Origin: Heligmosomoides polygyrus polygyrus
Taxonomy: Eukaryota > Nematoda > Chromadorea > Rhabditida > Heligmosomidae
Assembly (NCBI GenBank): GCA_947396885.1
Contig: OX377205.1
Location: 52,560,676-52,624,675, forward strand
Reading direction: 5' to 3'
DNA: 64,000 nucleotides
Shown: positions 48,366 to 60,204 of the stretch, piece by piece
Layout: every line of letters starts with the position of its first letter
How positions within the stretch are numbered: the stretch's first letter is position 1
Program-made: the position numbers and the translations under genes
Notes under the pieces: generated by a model
What the model was told of the DNA's origin: nothing
What the model saw: only the letters and a program-made list of their open reading frames with translations
The model's database searches: none

Positions 48366-50135
48366 ACACCACCTGCTGACTGCCCTCCCTCTGCCAATCT
48401 CGCACTAGTGAGCTACATCGCAGCCAATGAGCACTCGGTCCGTAGCTCGTCCGAACTGCTCCAAGTTGGCTCCGCAGCAAAACGTCTTGTCATCCGCAGG
48501 ATTCGAACCTGCGCCCTCCGAAAAGGACTGCGACCTGAACACAGCGCCTTAGACAACTCGGCCAGAATGACACACCACCTGCTGACTGCCCTCCCTCTGC
48601 CGATCTCGCACTAGTGAGCTACATCGCAGCCAATGAGCACTCGGTCCGTAGCTCGTCGGAACTGTTCCAAGTTGGCTCCGCAGCAAAACGTCTTGTCATC
48701 CGCAGGATTCGAACCTGCGCCCTCCGAAAAGGACTGCGACCTGAACACAGCGCCTTAGACAACTCGGCCAGAATGACACACCACCTGCTGACTGCCCTCC
48801 CTCTGCCGATCTCGCACTAGTGAGCTACATCGCAGCCAATGAGCACTCGGTCCGTAGCTCGTCGGAACTGCTCCAAGTTGGCTCCGCAGCAAAACGTCTT
48901 GTCATCCGCAGGATTCGAACCTGCGCCCTCCGAAGAGGACTGCGACCTGAGCGCAGCGCCTTAGACCACTCGGCCAGAATGACACACCACCTGCTGACTG
49001 CCCTCCCTCTGCCGATCTCGCACTAGTGAGCTACATCGCAGCCAATGAGCACTCGGTCCGTAGCTCGTCCGAACTGCTCCAAGTTGGCTCCGCAGCAAAA
49101 CGTCTTGTCATCCGCAGGATTCGAACCTGCGCCCTCCGAAGAGGACTGCGACCTGAACGCAGCGCCTTAGACCACTCGGCCAGAATGACACATCATTCGC
49201 TGACTGCCCTCCCTCTGCCAATCTCGCACTAGTGAGCTACATCGCAGCCAATGAGCACTCGGTCCGTAGCTCGTCGGAACTGTTCCAAGTTGGCTCCGCA
49301 GCAAAACGTCTTGTCATCCGCAGGATTCGAACCTGCGCCCTCCGAAAAGGACTGCGACCTGAACGCAGCGCCTTAGACCACTCGGCCAGAATGACACACC
49401 ACCTGCTGACTGCCCTCTCTCTGCCGATCTCGCTCTAGTGAGCTACATCGCAGCCAATGAGCACTCGGTCCGTAGCTCGTCGGAACTGCTCCAAGTTGGC
49501 TCCGCAGCAAAACGTCTTGTCATCCGCAGGATTCGAACCTGCGCCCTCCGAAAAGGACTGCGACCTGAACGCAGCGCCTTAGACCACTCGGCCAGAATGA
49601 CACACCACCTGCTGACTGCCCTCTCTCTGCCGATCTCGCACTAGTGAGCTACATCGCAGCCAATGAGCACTCGGTCCGTAGCTCGTCGGAACTGCTCCAA
49701 GTTGGCTCCGCAGCAAAACGTCTTGTCATCCGCAGGATTCGAACCTGCGCCCTCCGAAAAGGACTGCGACCTGAACGCAGCGCCTTAGACCACTCGGCCA
49801 GAATGACACACCACCTGCTGACTGCCCTCCCTCTGCCGATCTCGCACTAGTGAGCTACATCGCAGCCAATGAGCACTCGGTCCGTAGCTCGTCGGAACTG
49901 TTCCAAGTTGGCTCCGCAGCAAAACGTCTTGTCATCCGCAGGATTCGAACCTGCGCCCTCCGAAGAGGACTGCGACCTGAACGCAGCGCCTTAGACCACT
50001 CGGCCAGAATGACACATCATTCGCTGACTGCCCTCCCTCTGCCAATCTCGCACTAGTGAGCTACATCGCAGCCAATGAGCACTCGGTCCGTAGCTCGTCC
50101 GAACTGCTCCAAGTTGGCTCCGCAGCAAAACGTCT

Positions 50136-50219
50136 TGTCATCCGCAGGATTCGAACCTGTGCCCTCCGAAGAGGACTGCGACCTGAACGCAGCGCCTTAG
50201 ACCACTCGGCCAGAATGAC
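50136..50219 (-). pseudogene. tRNA-Leu(CAG), A49-C65 mismatch
   Basis: Plus-strand cctgtgccc gives A49 opposite C65, opening the outer pair of the T stem. Otherwise consensus; it may retain some function. Confidence 0.45.
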
Positions 50220-50341
50220 ACATCATTCGCTGACTGCCCTCCCTCTGCCAATCTCGCACTAGTGAGCTACATCGCAGTCAAAGAGCACTCGGTCCGTAGC
50301 TCGTCGGAACTGCTCCAAGTTGGCTCCGCAGCAAAACGTTT

Positions 50342-50425
50342 TGTCATCCGGAGGATTCGAACCTGCGCCCTCCGAAAAGGGCTGCGACCTGAACACAGCG
50401 CCTTAGACAACTCGGCCAGAATAAC
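50342..50425 (-). pseudogene. tRNA-Leu(CAG), heavily mutated K+N copy
   Basis: The most diverged full-length copy. It has the K and N lesions, a T-stem C50-C64 mismatch (plus-strand ccggagg), a C3 to U change (gaataac) giving U3-G70, and C44. An extra t in the trailer (cgttttg) creates the only plus-strand TTTT in the array. Clearly a decaying pseudogene. Confidence 0.85.
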
Positions 50426-50753
50426 ACACCACCTGCTGACTGCCCTCCCTCTGCCGATCTCGCACTAGTGAGCTACATCGCAGCCAATGAGCACTCGGTC
50501 CGTAGCTCGTCGGAACTGCTCCAAGTTGGCTCCGCAGCAAAACGTCTTGTCATCCGCAGGATTCGAACCTGCGCCCTCCGAAAAGGACTGCGACCTGAAC
50601 GCAGCGCCTTAGACCACTCGGCCAGAATGACACACCACCTGCTGACTGCCCTCTCTCTGCCGATCTCGCACTAGTGAGCTACATCGCAGCCAATGAGCAC
50701 TCGGTCCGTAGCTCGTCGGAACTGCTCCAAGTTGGCTCCGCAGCAAAACGTCT

Positions 50754-50818
50754 TGTCATCCGCAGGATTCGAACCTGCGACCTGAACGCAGCGCCTTAGA
50801 CCACTCGGCCAGAATGAC
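50754..50818 (-). pseudogene. tRNA-Leu remnant, D allele, ctgctcc spacer
   Basis: Carries the ctgctcc spacer rather than the usual ctgttcc of D units, so the lesion has recombined away from its original spacer. Confidence 0.92.
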
Positions 50819-51352
50819 ACACCACCTGCTGACTGCCCTCCCTCTGCCGATCTCGCACTAGTGAGCTACATCGCAGCCAATGAGCACTCGGTCCGTAGCT
50901 CGTCGGAACTGCTCCAAGTTGGCTCCGCAGCAAAACGTCTTGTCATCCGCAGGATTCGAACCTGCGCCCTCCGAAGAGGACTGCGACCTGAGCGCAGCGC
51001 CTTAGACCACTCGGCCAGAATGACACACCACCTGCTGACTGCCCTCCCTCTGCCGATCTCGCACTAGTGAGCTACATCGCAGCCAATGAGCACTCGGTCC
51101 GTAGCTCCTCGGAACTGTTCCAAGTTGGCTCCGCAGCAAAACGTCTTGTCATCCGCAGGATTCGAACCTGCGCCCTCCGAAGAGGACTGCGACCTGAACG
51201 CAGCGCCTTAGACCACTCGGCCAGAATGACACACCACCTGCTGACTGCCCTCCCTCTGCCAGTCTCGCACTAGTGAGCTACATCGCAGCCAATGAGCACT
51301 CGGTCCGTAGCTCGTCCGAACTGCTATAAGTTGGCTCCGCAGCAAAACGTCT

Positions 51353-51436
51353 CGTCATCCGCAGGATTCGAACCTGCGCCCTCCGAAAAGGACTGCGACC
51401 TGAGCACAGCGCCTTAGACAACTCGGCCAGAATGAC
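51353..51436 (-). pseudogene. tRNA-Leu(CAG), K+N with G73
   Basis: Combines G73, C32, a U30-G40 wobble, TTTT in the variable arm and G18 to U. The spacer also has ctataag in place of ctccaag. With an internal terminator and no G18 it is unlikely to yield a mature tRNA. Confidence 0.75.
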
Positions 51437-51558
51437 ACACCACCTGCTGACTGCCCTCCCTCTGCCGATCTCGCACTAGTGAGCTACATCGCAGCCAATG
51501 AGCACTCGGTCCGTAGCTCGTCGGAACTGTTCCAAGTTGGCTCCGCAGCAAAACGTCT

Positions 51559-51623
51559 TGTCATCCGCAGGATTCGAACCTGCGACCTGAACGCAGCGCC
51601 TTAGACCACTCGGCCAGAATGAC
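51559..51623 (-). pseudogene. tRNA-Leu remnant, D allele
   Basis: Second half of the 393 bp two-unit duplication that starts at 51273. Confidence 0.92.
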
Positions 51624-51745
51624 ACACCACCTGCTGACTGCCCTCCCTCTGCCGATCTCGCACTAGTGAGCTACATCGCAGCCAATGAGCACTCGGTCCG
51701 TAGCTCGTCCGAACTGCTATAAGTTGGCTCCGCAGCAAAACGTCT

Positions 51746-51829
51746 CGTCATCCGCAGGATTCGAACCTGCGCCCTCCGAAAAGGACTGCGACCTGAGCAC
51801 AGCGCCTTAGACAACTCGGCCAGAATGAC
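51746..51829 (-). pseudogene. tRNA-Leu(CAG), K+N with G73 (duplicate)
   Basis: Copy of the pseudogene at 51353, 393 bp further on, produced by a two-unit tandem duplication. It shares every marker, including ctataag and G73. Confidence 0.75.
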
Positions 51830-51951
51830 ACACCACCTGCTGACTGCCCTCCCTCTGCCGATCTCGCACTAGTGAGCTACATCGCAGCCAATGAGCACTC
51901 GGTCCGTAGCTCGTCGGAACTGTTCCAAGTTGGCTCCGCAGCAAAACGTCT

Positions 51952-52016
51952 TGTCATCCGCAGGATTCGAACCTGCGACCTGAACGCAGCGCCTTAGACC
52001 ACTCGGCCAGAATGAC
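51952..52016 (-). pseudogene. tRNA-Leu remnant, D allele
   Basis: Duplicate of 51559, 393 bp to the right. Confidence 0.92.
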
Positions 52017-52344
52017 ACACCACCTGCTGACTGCCCTCCCTCTGCCGATCTCGCACTAGTGAGCTACATCGCAGCCAATGAGCACTCGGTCCGTAGCTCG
52101 TCGGAACTGCTCCAAGTTGGCTCCGCAGCAAAACGTCTTGTCATCCGCAGGATTCGAACCTGCGCCCTCCGGAGAGGACTGCGACCTGAACGCAGCGCCT
52201 TAGACCACTCGGCCAGAATGACACATCATTCGCTGACTGCCCTCCCTCTGCCAATCTCGCACTAGTGAGCTACATCGCAGCCAATGAGCACTCGGTCCGT
52301 AGCTCGTCCGAACTGCTCCAAGTTGGCTCCGCAGCAAAACGTCT

Positions 52345-52409
52345 TGTCATCCGCAGGATTCGAACCTGAGACCTGAACGCAGCGCCTTAGACCACTCGGC
52401 CAGAATGAC
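52345..52409 (-). pseudogene. tRNA-Leu remnant, D allele with extra base change
   Basis: Reads cctgagacc on the plus strand where other D copies have cctgcgacc, so the shared GCAG is further damaged (TCAG). The spacer is ccgaactgctcc. Confidence 0.92.
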
Positions 52410-53149
52410 ACACCACCTGCTGACTGCCCTCCCTCTGCCAATCTCGCACTAGTGAGCTACATCGCAGCCAATGAGCACTCGGTCCGTAGCTCGTCCGAAC
52501 TGCTCCAAGTTGGCTCCGCAGCAAAACGTCTTGTCATCCGCAGGATTCGAACCTGCGCCCTCCGAAGAGGACTGCGACCTGAACGCAGCGCCTTAGACCA
52601 CTCGGCCAGAATGACACACCACCTGCTGACTGCCCTCCCTCTGCTGATCTCGCACTAGTGAGCTACATCACTGCCAAAGAGCACTCGGTCCGTAGCTCGT
52701 CCGAACTGCTCCAAGTTGGCTCCGCAGCAAAACGTCTTGTCATCCGCAGGATTCAAACCTGCGCCCTCCGAAGAGGACAGCGACCTGAACGCAGCGCCTT
52801 AGACCACTCGGCCAGAATGACAAATCATTCGCTGACTGCCCTCCCTCTGCCAATCTCGCACTAGTGAGCTACATCGCAGCCAATGAGCTCTCGGTCCGTA
52901 GCTCGTCGGAACTGCTCCAAGTTGGCTCCGCAGCAAAACGTCTTGTCATCCGCAGGATTCGAACCTGCGCCCTCCGAAGAGGACTGCGACCTGAACGCAG
53001 CGCCTTAGACCACTCGGCCAGAATGACACATCATTCGCTGACTGCCCTCCCTCTGCCAATCTCGCACTAGTGAGCTACATCGCAGCCAATGAGCACTCGG
53101 TCCGTAGCTCGTCCGAACTGCTCCAAGTTGGCTCCGCAGCAAAACGTCT

Positions 53150-53214
53150 TGTCATCCGCAGGATTCGAACCTGAGACCTGAACGCAGCGCCTTAGACCAC
53201 TCGGCCAGAATGAC
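53150..53214 (-). pseudogene. tRNA-Leu remnant, D allele with extra base change
   Basis: Same cctgagacc sub-allele as 52345, 805 bp to the right, and likewise followed by a ccgaactgctcc C unit. It marks a local duplication of 52265-53069. Confidence 0.92.
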
Positions 53215-55600
53215 ACACCACCTGCTGACTGCCCTCCCTCTGCCAATCTCGCACTAGTGAGCTACATCGCAGCCAATGAGCACTCGGTCCGTAGCTCGTC
53301 CGAACTGCTCCAAGTTGGCTCCGCAGCAAAACGTCTTGTCATCCGCAGGATTCGAACCTGCGCCCTCCGAAGAGGACTGCGACCTGAACGCAGCGCCTTA
53401 GACCACTCGGCCAGAATGACACACCACCTGCTGACTGCCCTCCCTCTGCTGATCTCGCACTAGTGAGCTACATCGCAGCCAATGAGCTCTCGGTCCGTAG
53501 CTCGTCGGAACTGCTCCAAGTTGGCTCCGCAGCAAAACGTCTTGTCATCCGCAGGATTCGAACCTGCGCCCTCCGAAGAGGACTGCGACCTGAACGCAGC
53601 GCCTTAGACCACTCGGCCAGAATGACACATCATTCGCTGACTGCCCTCCCTCTGCCGATCTCGCACTAGTGAGCTACATCACTGCCAAAGAGCACTCGGT
53701 CCGTAGCTCGTCGGAACTGCTCCAAGTTGGCTCCGCAGATAAACGTCTTGTCATCCGCAGGATTCGAACCTGCGCCCTCCGAAGAGGACTGCGACCTGAA
53801 CGCAGCGCCTTAGACCACTCGGCCAGAATGACACATCATTCGCTGACTGCCCTCCCTCTGCCGATCTCGCACTAGTGAGCTACATCGCAGCCAATGAGCA
53901 CTCGGTCCGTAGCTCGTCGGAACTGCTCCAAGTTGGCTCCGCAGCAAAACGTCTTGTTATCCGCAGGATTCGAACCTGCGCCCTCCGAAGAGGACTGCGA
54001 CCTGAACGCAGCGCCTTAGACCACTCGGCCAGAATGACACACCACCTGCTGACTGCCCTCCCTCTGCCGATCTCGCACTAGTGAGCTACATCGCAGCCAA
54101 TGAGCACTCGGTCCGTAGCTCGTCGGAACTGCTCCAAGTTGGCTCCGCAGCAAAACGTCTTGTCGTCCGCAGGATTCGAACCTGCCCCCTCCGAAGAGGA
54201 CTGCGACCTGAACGCAGCGCCTTAGACCACTCGGCCAGAATGACACACCACCTGCTGACTGCCCTCCCTCTGCCGATCTCGCACTAGTGAGCTACATCGC
54301 AGCCAATGAGCACTCGGTCCGTAGCTCGTCGGAACTGCTCCAAGTTGGCTCCGCAGCAAAACGTCTTGTCATCCGCAGGATTCGAACCTGCGCCCTCCGA
54401 AGTGGACTGCGACCTGAGCGCAGCGCCTTAGACCACTCGGCCAGAATGACACATCATTCGCTGACTGCCCTCCCTCTGCCAATCTCGCACTAGTGAGCTA
54501 CATCGCAGTCAAAGAGCACTCGGTCCGTAGCTCGTCAGAACTGCTCCAAGTTGGCTCCGCAGCAAAACGTCTTGTCATCCGCAGGATTCGAACCTGCGCC
54601 CTCCGAAGAGGACTGCGACCTGAACGCAGCGCCTTAGACCACTCGGCCAGAATGACACACCACCTGCTGACTGCCCTCCCTCTGCCGATCTCGCACTAGT
54701 GAGCTACATCACTGCCAAGGAGCACTCGGTCGTAGCTCGTCGGAACTGCTCCAAGTTGGCTCCGCAGCAAAACGTCTTGTCATCCGCAGGATTCGAACCT
54801 GCGCCCTCCGAAGAGGACTGCGACCTGAACACAGCGCCTTAGACCACTCGGCCAGAATGACACACCACCTGCTGACTGCCCTCCCTCTGCCGATCTCGCA
54901 CTAGTGAGCTACATCACTGCCAAGGAGCACTCGGTCGTAGCTCGTCGGAACTGCTCCAAGTTGGCTCCGCAGCAAAACGTCTTGTCATCCGCAGGATTCG
55001 AACCTGCGCCCTCCGAAGAGGACTGCGACCTGAACACAGCGCCTTAGACCACTCGGCCAGAATGACACACCACCTGCTGACTGCCCTCCCTCTGCCGATC
55101 TCGCACTAGTGAGCTACATCGCAGCCAATGAGCACTCGGTCCGTAGCTCGTCGGAACTGCTCCAAGTTGGCTCCGCAGCAAAACGTCTTGTCATCCGCAG
55201 GATTCGAACCTGCGCCCTCCGAAGAGGACTGCGACCTGAGCGCAGCGCCTTAGACCACTCGGCCAGAATGACACACCACCTGCTGACTGCCCTCCCTCTG
55301 CCGATCTCGCACTAGTGAGCTACATCGCAGCCAATGAGCACTCGGTCCGTAGCTCGTCGGAACTGCTCCAAGTTGGCTCCGCAGCAAAACGTCTTGTCAT
55401 CCGCAGGATTCGAACCTGCGCCCTCCGAAGAGGACTGCGACCTGAGCGCAGCGCCTTAGACCACTCGGCCAGAATGACACACCACCTGCTGACTGCCCTC
55501 CCTCTGCCGATCTCGCACTAGTGAGCTACATCGCAGCCAATGAGCACTCGGTCCGTAGCTCGTCGGAACTGCTCCAAGTTGGCTCCGCAGCAAAACGTCT

Positions 55601-55684
55601 TGTCATCCACAGGATTCTAACCTGCGCCCTCCGAAGAGGACTGCGACCTGAACGCAGCGCCTTAGACCACTCGGCCAGAATGAC
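55601..55684 (-). pseudogene. tRNA-Leu(CAG), C56 to A
   Basis: Counterpart of 38680 in the second large segment, 16921 bp to the right. Confidence 0.7.
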
Positions 55685-56834
55685 ACATCATTCGCTGACT
55701 GCCCTCCCTCTGCCAATCTCGCACTAGTGAGCTACATCGCAGTCAAAGAGCACTCGGTCCGTAGCTCGTCGGAACTGCTCCAAGTTGGCTCCGCAGCAAA
55801 ATGTCTTGTCATCCGCAGGATTCGAACCTGCGCCCTCCGAAGAGGACTGCGACCTGAACGCAGCGCCTTAGACCACTCGGCCAGAATGACACATCATTCG
55901 CTGACTGCCCTCCCTCTGCCAATCTCGCACTAGTGAGCTACATCGCAGTCAAAGAGCACTCGGTCCGTAGCTCGTCGGAACTGCTCCAAGTTGGCTCCGC
56001 AGCAAAATGTCTTGTCATCCGCAGGATTCGAACCTGCGCCCTCCGAAGAGGACTGCGACCTGAACGCAGCGCCTTAGACCACTCGGCCAGAATGACACAC
56101 CACCTGCTGACTGCCCTCCCTCTGCCGATCTCGCACTAGTGAGCTACATCACTGCCAAGGAGCACTCGGTCGTAGCTCGTCGGAACTGCTCCAAGTTGGC
56201 TCCGCAGCAAAACGTCTTGTCATCCGCAGGATTCGAACCTGCGCCCACCGAAGAGGACTGCGACCTGAACGCAGCGCCTTAGACCACTCGGCCAGAATGA
56301 CACATCATTCGCTGACTGCCCTCCCTCTGCCAATCTCGCACTAGTGAGCTACATCGCAGCCAATGAGCACTCGGTCCGTAGCTCGTCGGACTGCTCCAAG
56401 TTGGCTCCGCAGCAAAACGTCTTGTCATCCGCAGGATTCGAACCTGCGCCCTCCGAAAAGGACTGCGACCTGAACACAGCGCCTTAGACAACTCGGCCAG
56501 AATGACACACCACCTGCTGACTGCCCTCCCTCTGCCGATCTCGCACTAGTGAGCTACATCGCAGCCAATGAGCACTCGGTCCGTAGCTCGTCGGAACTGT
56601 TCCAAGTTGGCTCCGCAGCAAAACGTCTTGTCATCCGCAGGATTCGAACCTGCGCCCTCCGAAAAGGACTGCGACCTGAACACAGCGCCTTAGACAACTC
56701 GGCCAGAATGACACACCACCTGCTGACTGCCCTCCCTCTGCCGATCTCGCACTAGTGAGCTACATCGCAGCCAATGAGCACTCGGTCCGTAGCTCGTCGG
56801 AACTGTTCCAAGTTGGCTCCGCAGCAAAACGTCT

Positions 56835-56918
56835 TGTCATCCGCAGGATTCGAACCTGCGCCCACCGAAGAGGACTGCGACCTGAACGCAGCGCCTTAGA
56901 CCACTCGGCCAGAATTTC
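56835..56918 (-). pseudogene. tRNA-Leu, X allele
   Basis: Counterpart of 40736, 16099 bp to the right. Confidence 0.88.
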
Positions 56919-58683
56919 ATTCGCTGACTGCCCTCCCTCTGCCAATCTCGCACTAGTGAGCTACATCGCAGCCAATGAGCACTCGGTCCGTAGCTCGTCG
57001 GAACTGCTCCAAGTTGGCTCCGCAGCAAAACGTCTTGTCATCCGCAGGATTCGAACCTGCGCCCTCCGAAAAGGACTGCGACCTGAACACAGAGCCTTAG
57101 ACAACTCGGCCAGAATGACACACCACCTGCTGACTGCCCTCCCTCTGCCGATCTCGCACTAGTGAGCTACATCGCAGCCAATGAGCACTCGGTCCGTAGC
57201 TCGTCGGAACTGTTCCAAGTTGGCTCCGCAGCAAAACGTCTTGTCATCCGCAGGATTCGAACCTGCGCCCTCCGAAAAGGACTGCGACCTGAACACAGCG
57301 CCTTAGACAACTCGGCCAGAATGACACACCACCTGCTGACTGCCCTCCCTCTGCCGATCTCGCACTAGTGAGCTACATCGCAGCCAATGAGCACTCGGTC
57401 CGTAGCTCGTCGGAACTGTTCCAAGTTGGCTCCGCAGCAAAACGTCTTGTCATCCGCAGGATTCAAACCTGCGCCCTCCGAAGAGGACTGCGACCTGAAC
57501 GCAGCGCCTTAGACCACTCGGCCAGAATGACACACCACCTGCTGACTGCCCTCTCTCTGCCGATCTCGCACTAGTGAGCTACATCGCAGCCAATGAGCAC
57601 TCGGTCCGTAGCTCGTCGGAACTGTTCCAAGTTGGCTCCGCAGCAAAACGTCTTGTCATCCGCAGGATTCGAACCTGCGCCCTCCGAAGAGGACTGCGAC
57701 CTGAACGCAGCGCCTTAGACCACTCGGCCAGAATGACACACCACCTGCTGACTGCCCTCCCTCTGCCGATCTCGCACTAGTGAGCTACATCGCAGCCAAT
57801 GAGCACTCGGTCCGTAGCTCGTCGGAACTGTTCCAAGTTGGCTCCGCAGCAAAACGTCTTGTCATCCGCAGGATTCGAACCTGCGCCCTCCGAAAAGGAC
57901 TGCGACCTGAACACAGCGCCTTAGACCACTCGGCCAGAATGACACACCACCTGCTGACTGCCCTCCCTCTGCCGATCTCGCACTAGTGAGCTACATCGCA
58001 GCCAATGAGCACTCGGTCCGTAGCTCGTCGGAACTGTTCCAAGTTGGCTCCGCAGCAAAACGTCTTGTCATCCGCAGGATTCAAACCTGCGCCCTCCGAA
58101 GAGGACTGCGACCTGAACGCAGCGCCTTAGACCACTCGGCCAGAATGACACACCACCTGCTGACTGCCCTCCCTCTGCCAATCTCGCACTAGTGAGCTAC
58201 ATCGCAGCCAATGAGCACTCGGTCCGTAGCTCGTCGGAACTGCTCCAAGTTGGCTCCGCAGCAAAACGTCTTGTCATCCGCAGGATTCGAACCTGCGCCC
58301 TCCGAAAAGGACTGCGACCTGAACACAGCGCCTTAGACAACTCGGCCAGAATGACACACCACCTGCTGACTGCCCTCCCTCTGCCGATCTCGCACTAGTG
58401 AGCTACATCGCAGCCAATGAGCACTCGGTCCGTAGCTCGTCGGAACTGTTCCAAGTTGGCTCCGCAGCAAAACGTCTTGTCATCCGCAGGATTCGAACCT
58501 GCGCCCTCCGAAAAGGACTGCGACCTGAACACAGCGCCTTAGACAACTCGGCCAGAATGACACACCACCTGCTGACTGCCCTCCCTCTGCCGATCTCGCA
58601 CTAGTGAGCTACATCGCAGCCAATGAGCACTCGGTCCGTAGCTCGTCGGAACTGTTCCAAGTTGGCTCCGCAGCAAAACGTCT

Positions 58684-58767
58684 TGTCATCCGCAGGATTC
58701 GAACCTGCGCCCACCGAAGAGGACTGCGACCTGAACGCAGCGCCTTAGACCACTCGGCCAGAATTTC
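58684..58767 (-). pseudogene. tRNA-Leu, X allele
   Basis: Counterpart of 42585, 16099 bp to the right. Confidence 0.88.
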
Positions 58768-60120
58768 ATTCGCTGACTGCCCTCCCTCTGCCAATCTCGC
58801 ACTAGTGAGCTACATCGCAGCCAATGAGCACTCGGTCCGTAGCTCGTCGGAACTGCTCCAAGTTGGCTCCGCAGCAAAACGTCTTGTCATCCGCAGGATT
58901 CGAACCTGCGCCCTCCGAAAAGGACTGCGACCTGAACACAGCGCCTTAGACAACTCGGCCAGAATGACACACCACCTGCTGACTGCCCTCCCTCTGCCGA
59001 TCTCGCACTAGTGAGCTACATCGCAGCCAATGAGCACTCGGTCCGTAGCTCGTCGGAACTGTTCCAAGTTGGCTCCGCAGCAAAACGTCTTGTCATCCGC
59101 AGGATTCGAACCTGCGCCCTCCGAAAAGGACTGCGACCTGAACACAGCGCCTTAGACAACTCGGCCAGAATGACACACCACCTGCTGACTGCCCTCCCTC
59201 TGCCGATCTCGCACTAGTGAGCTACATCGCAGCCAATGAGCACTCGGTCCGTAGCTCGTCGGAACTGTTCCAAGTTGGCTCCGCAGCAAAACGTCTTGTC
59301 ATCCGCAGGATTCAAACCTGCGCCCTCCGAAGAGGACTGCGACCTGAACGCAGCGCCTTAGACCACTCGGCCAGAATGACACACCACCTGCTGACTGCCC
59401 TCTCTCTGCCGATCTCGCACTAGTGAGCTACATCGCAGCCAATGAGCACTCGGTCCGTAGCTCGTCGGAACTGTTCCAAGTTGGCTCCGCAGCAAAACGT
59501 CTTGTCATCCGCAGGATTCGAACCTGCGCCCTCCGAAGAGGACTGCGACCTGAACGCAGCGCCTTAGACCACTCGGCCAGAATGACACACCACCTGCTGA
59601 CTGCCCTCCCTCTGCCAATCTCGCACTAGTGAGCTACATCGCAGCCAATGAGCACTCGGTCCGTAGCTCGTCGGAACTGCTCCAAGTTGGCTCCGCAGCA
59701 AAACGTCTTGTCATCCGCAGGATTCGAACCTGCGCCCTCCGAAAAGGACTGCGACCTGAACACAGCGCCTTAGACAACTCGGCCAGAATGACACACCACC
59801 TGCTGACTGCCCTCCCTCTGCCGATCTCGCACTAGTGAGCTACATCGCAGCCAATGAGCACTCGGTCCGTAGCTCGTCGGAACTGTTCCAAGTTGGCTCC
59901 GCAGCAAAACGTCTTGTCATCCGCAGGATTCGAACCTGCGCCCTCCGAAAAGGACTGCGACCTGAACACAGCGCCTTAGACAACTCGGCCAGAATGACAC
60001 ACCACCTGCTGACTGCCCTCCCTCTGCCGATCTCGCACTAGTGAGCTACATCGCAGCCAATGAGCACTCGGTCCGTAGCTCGTCGGAACTGTTCCAAGTT
60101 GGCTCCGCAGCAAAACGTCT

Positions 60121-60204
60121 TGTCATCCGCAGGATTCGAACCTGCGCCCACCGAAGAGGACTGCGACCTGAACGCAGCGCCTTAGACCACTCGGCCAGAA
60201 TGAC
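60121..60204 (-). tRNA. tRNA-Leu(CAG) in a chimeric unit
   Basis: The left part of the unit, through the cccacc variable-arm allele, matches the X unit at 44541. The right part (gaatgacacacc and the ctctctctg leader) matches the Q unit at 45154. The crossover lies inside the tRNA, between about 60151 and 60202. It restored a normal acceptor stem and left only the U-U variable-arm mismatch, so a dead X allele became a probably usable H allele. Confidence 0.8.

Larger units (their letters stand above)
46245..48983 (-). tRNA. Block of 14 tRNA-Leu(CAG) copies
   Basis: Unit starts with class: 46165 C, 46371 C, 46577 K+N, 46783 F, 46989 K, 47195 C (203 bp unit, tRNA 47272-47355), 47398 C, 47604 H, 47809 K+N, 48015 Q, 48221 D, 48408 K+N, 48614 K+N, 48820 32. 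In unit 47195 the trailer is cut to two bases before TTTT, and the spacer gained a ggatcc site. Confidence 0.92.
36542..49025. repeat. Large segmental duplication, copy A (~12.5 kb)
   Basis: About 60 units whose order of length variants and rare alleles recurs at 53463-63503. Shifts step from 16921 to 16099, 15500, 14887 and 14478 bp as copy B loses whole units. This makes an array of arrays: 10-unit repeats inside a ~16 kb spacing. Confidence 0.92.
51273..52058. repeat. Two-unit tandem duplication (2 x 393 bp)
   Basis: A K+N G73 unit plus a D unit, repeated once (51273-51665 and 51666-52058). The rare ctataag and ctcgtcatcc changes are in both copies, so the event is recent. Confidence 0.9.
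49106..52615 (-). tRNA. Block of 18 copies, least ordered part of the array
   Basis: Unit starts with class: 49026 C, 49232 K, 49438 K, 49644 K, 49850 C, 50056 (A49-C65 mismatch), 50262 K+N with further changes, 50468 K, 50674 D, 50861 32, 51067 C, 51273 K+N with G73, 51479 D, 51666 K+N with G73, 51872 D, 52059 (variable loop UCCG instead of UUCG, otherwise consensus), 52265 D, 52452 C. The K copies 49232-49644 and 50468 keep G18 and the normal anticodon stem, so they separate the K lesion from the usual K+N haplotype. Four D copies lie within 1.7 kb. Confidence 0.92.
52738..56506 (-). tRNA. Block of 19 copies (second copy of the 36-39 kb region)
   Basis: Unit starts with class: 52658 Q with U28-U42 mismatch, 52864 C, 53070 D, 53257 C, 53463 C, 53669 C*, 53875 g, 54081 P, 54287 S+32, 54493 C, 54699 U, 54904 U, 55109 32, 55315 32, 55521 (C56 to A, U65), 55727 C, 55933 C, 56139 H, 56344 K+N. 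From 53463 the order is that of 36542-39627, shifted by 16921 bp. Confidence 0.93.
56629..59586 (-). tRNA. Block of 15 copies (second copy of 40.4-43.5 kb)
   Basis: Unit starts with class: 56549 K+N, 56755 X, 56956 K+N, 57162 K+N, 57368 Q, 57574 C, 57780 K, 57986 Q, 58192 K+N, 58398 K+N, 58604 X, 58805 K+N, 59011 K+N, 59217 Q, 59423 C. The shift from the first copy is 16099 bp, because four units (39628-40449) are absent here. Unit 56956 shares the rare change acagagcc (plus strand) with 40857, confirming the pairing. Confidence 0.93.

Noticed and set aside
4637..58877. Minus-strand open frames of 61-86 codons
   Set aside because: They overlap the tRNA gene itself and appear only in units whose tRNA alleles happen to remove a stop, such as P, H or K+N units. 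No ribosome-binding or eukaryotic gene context.
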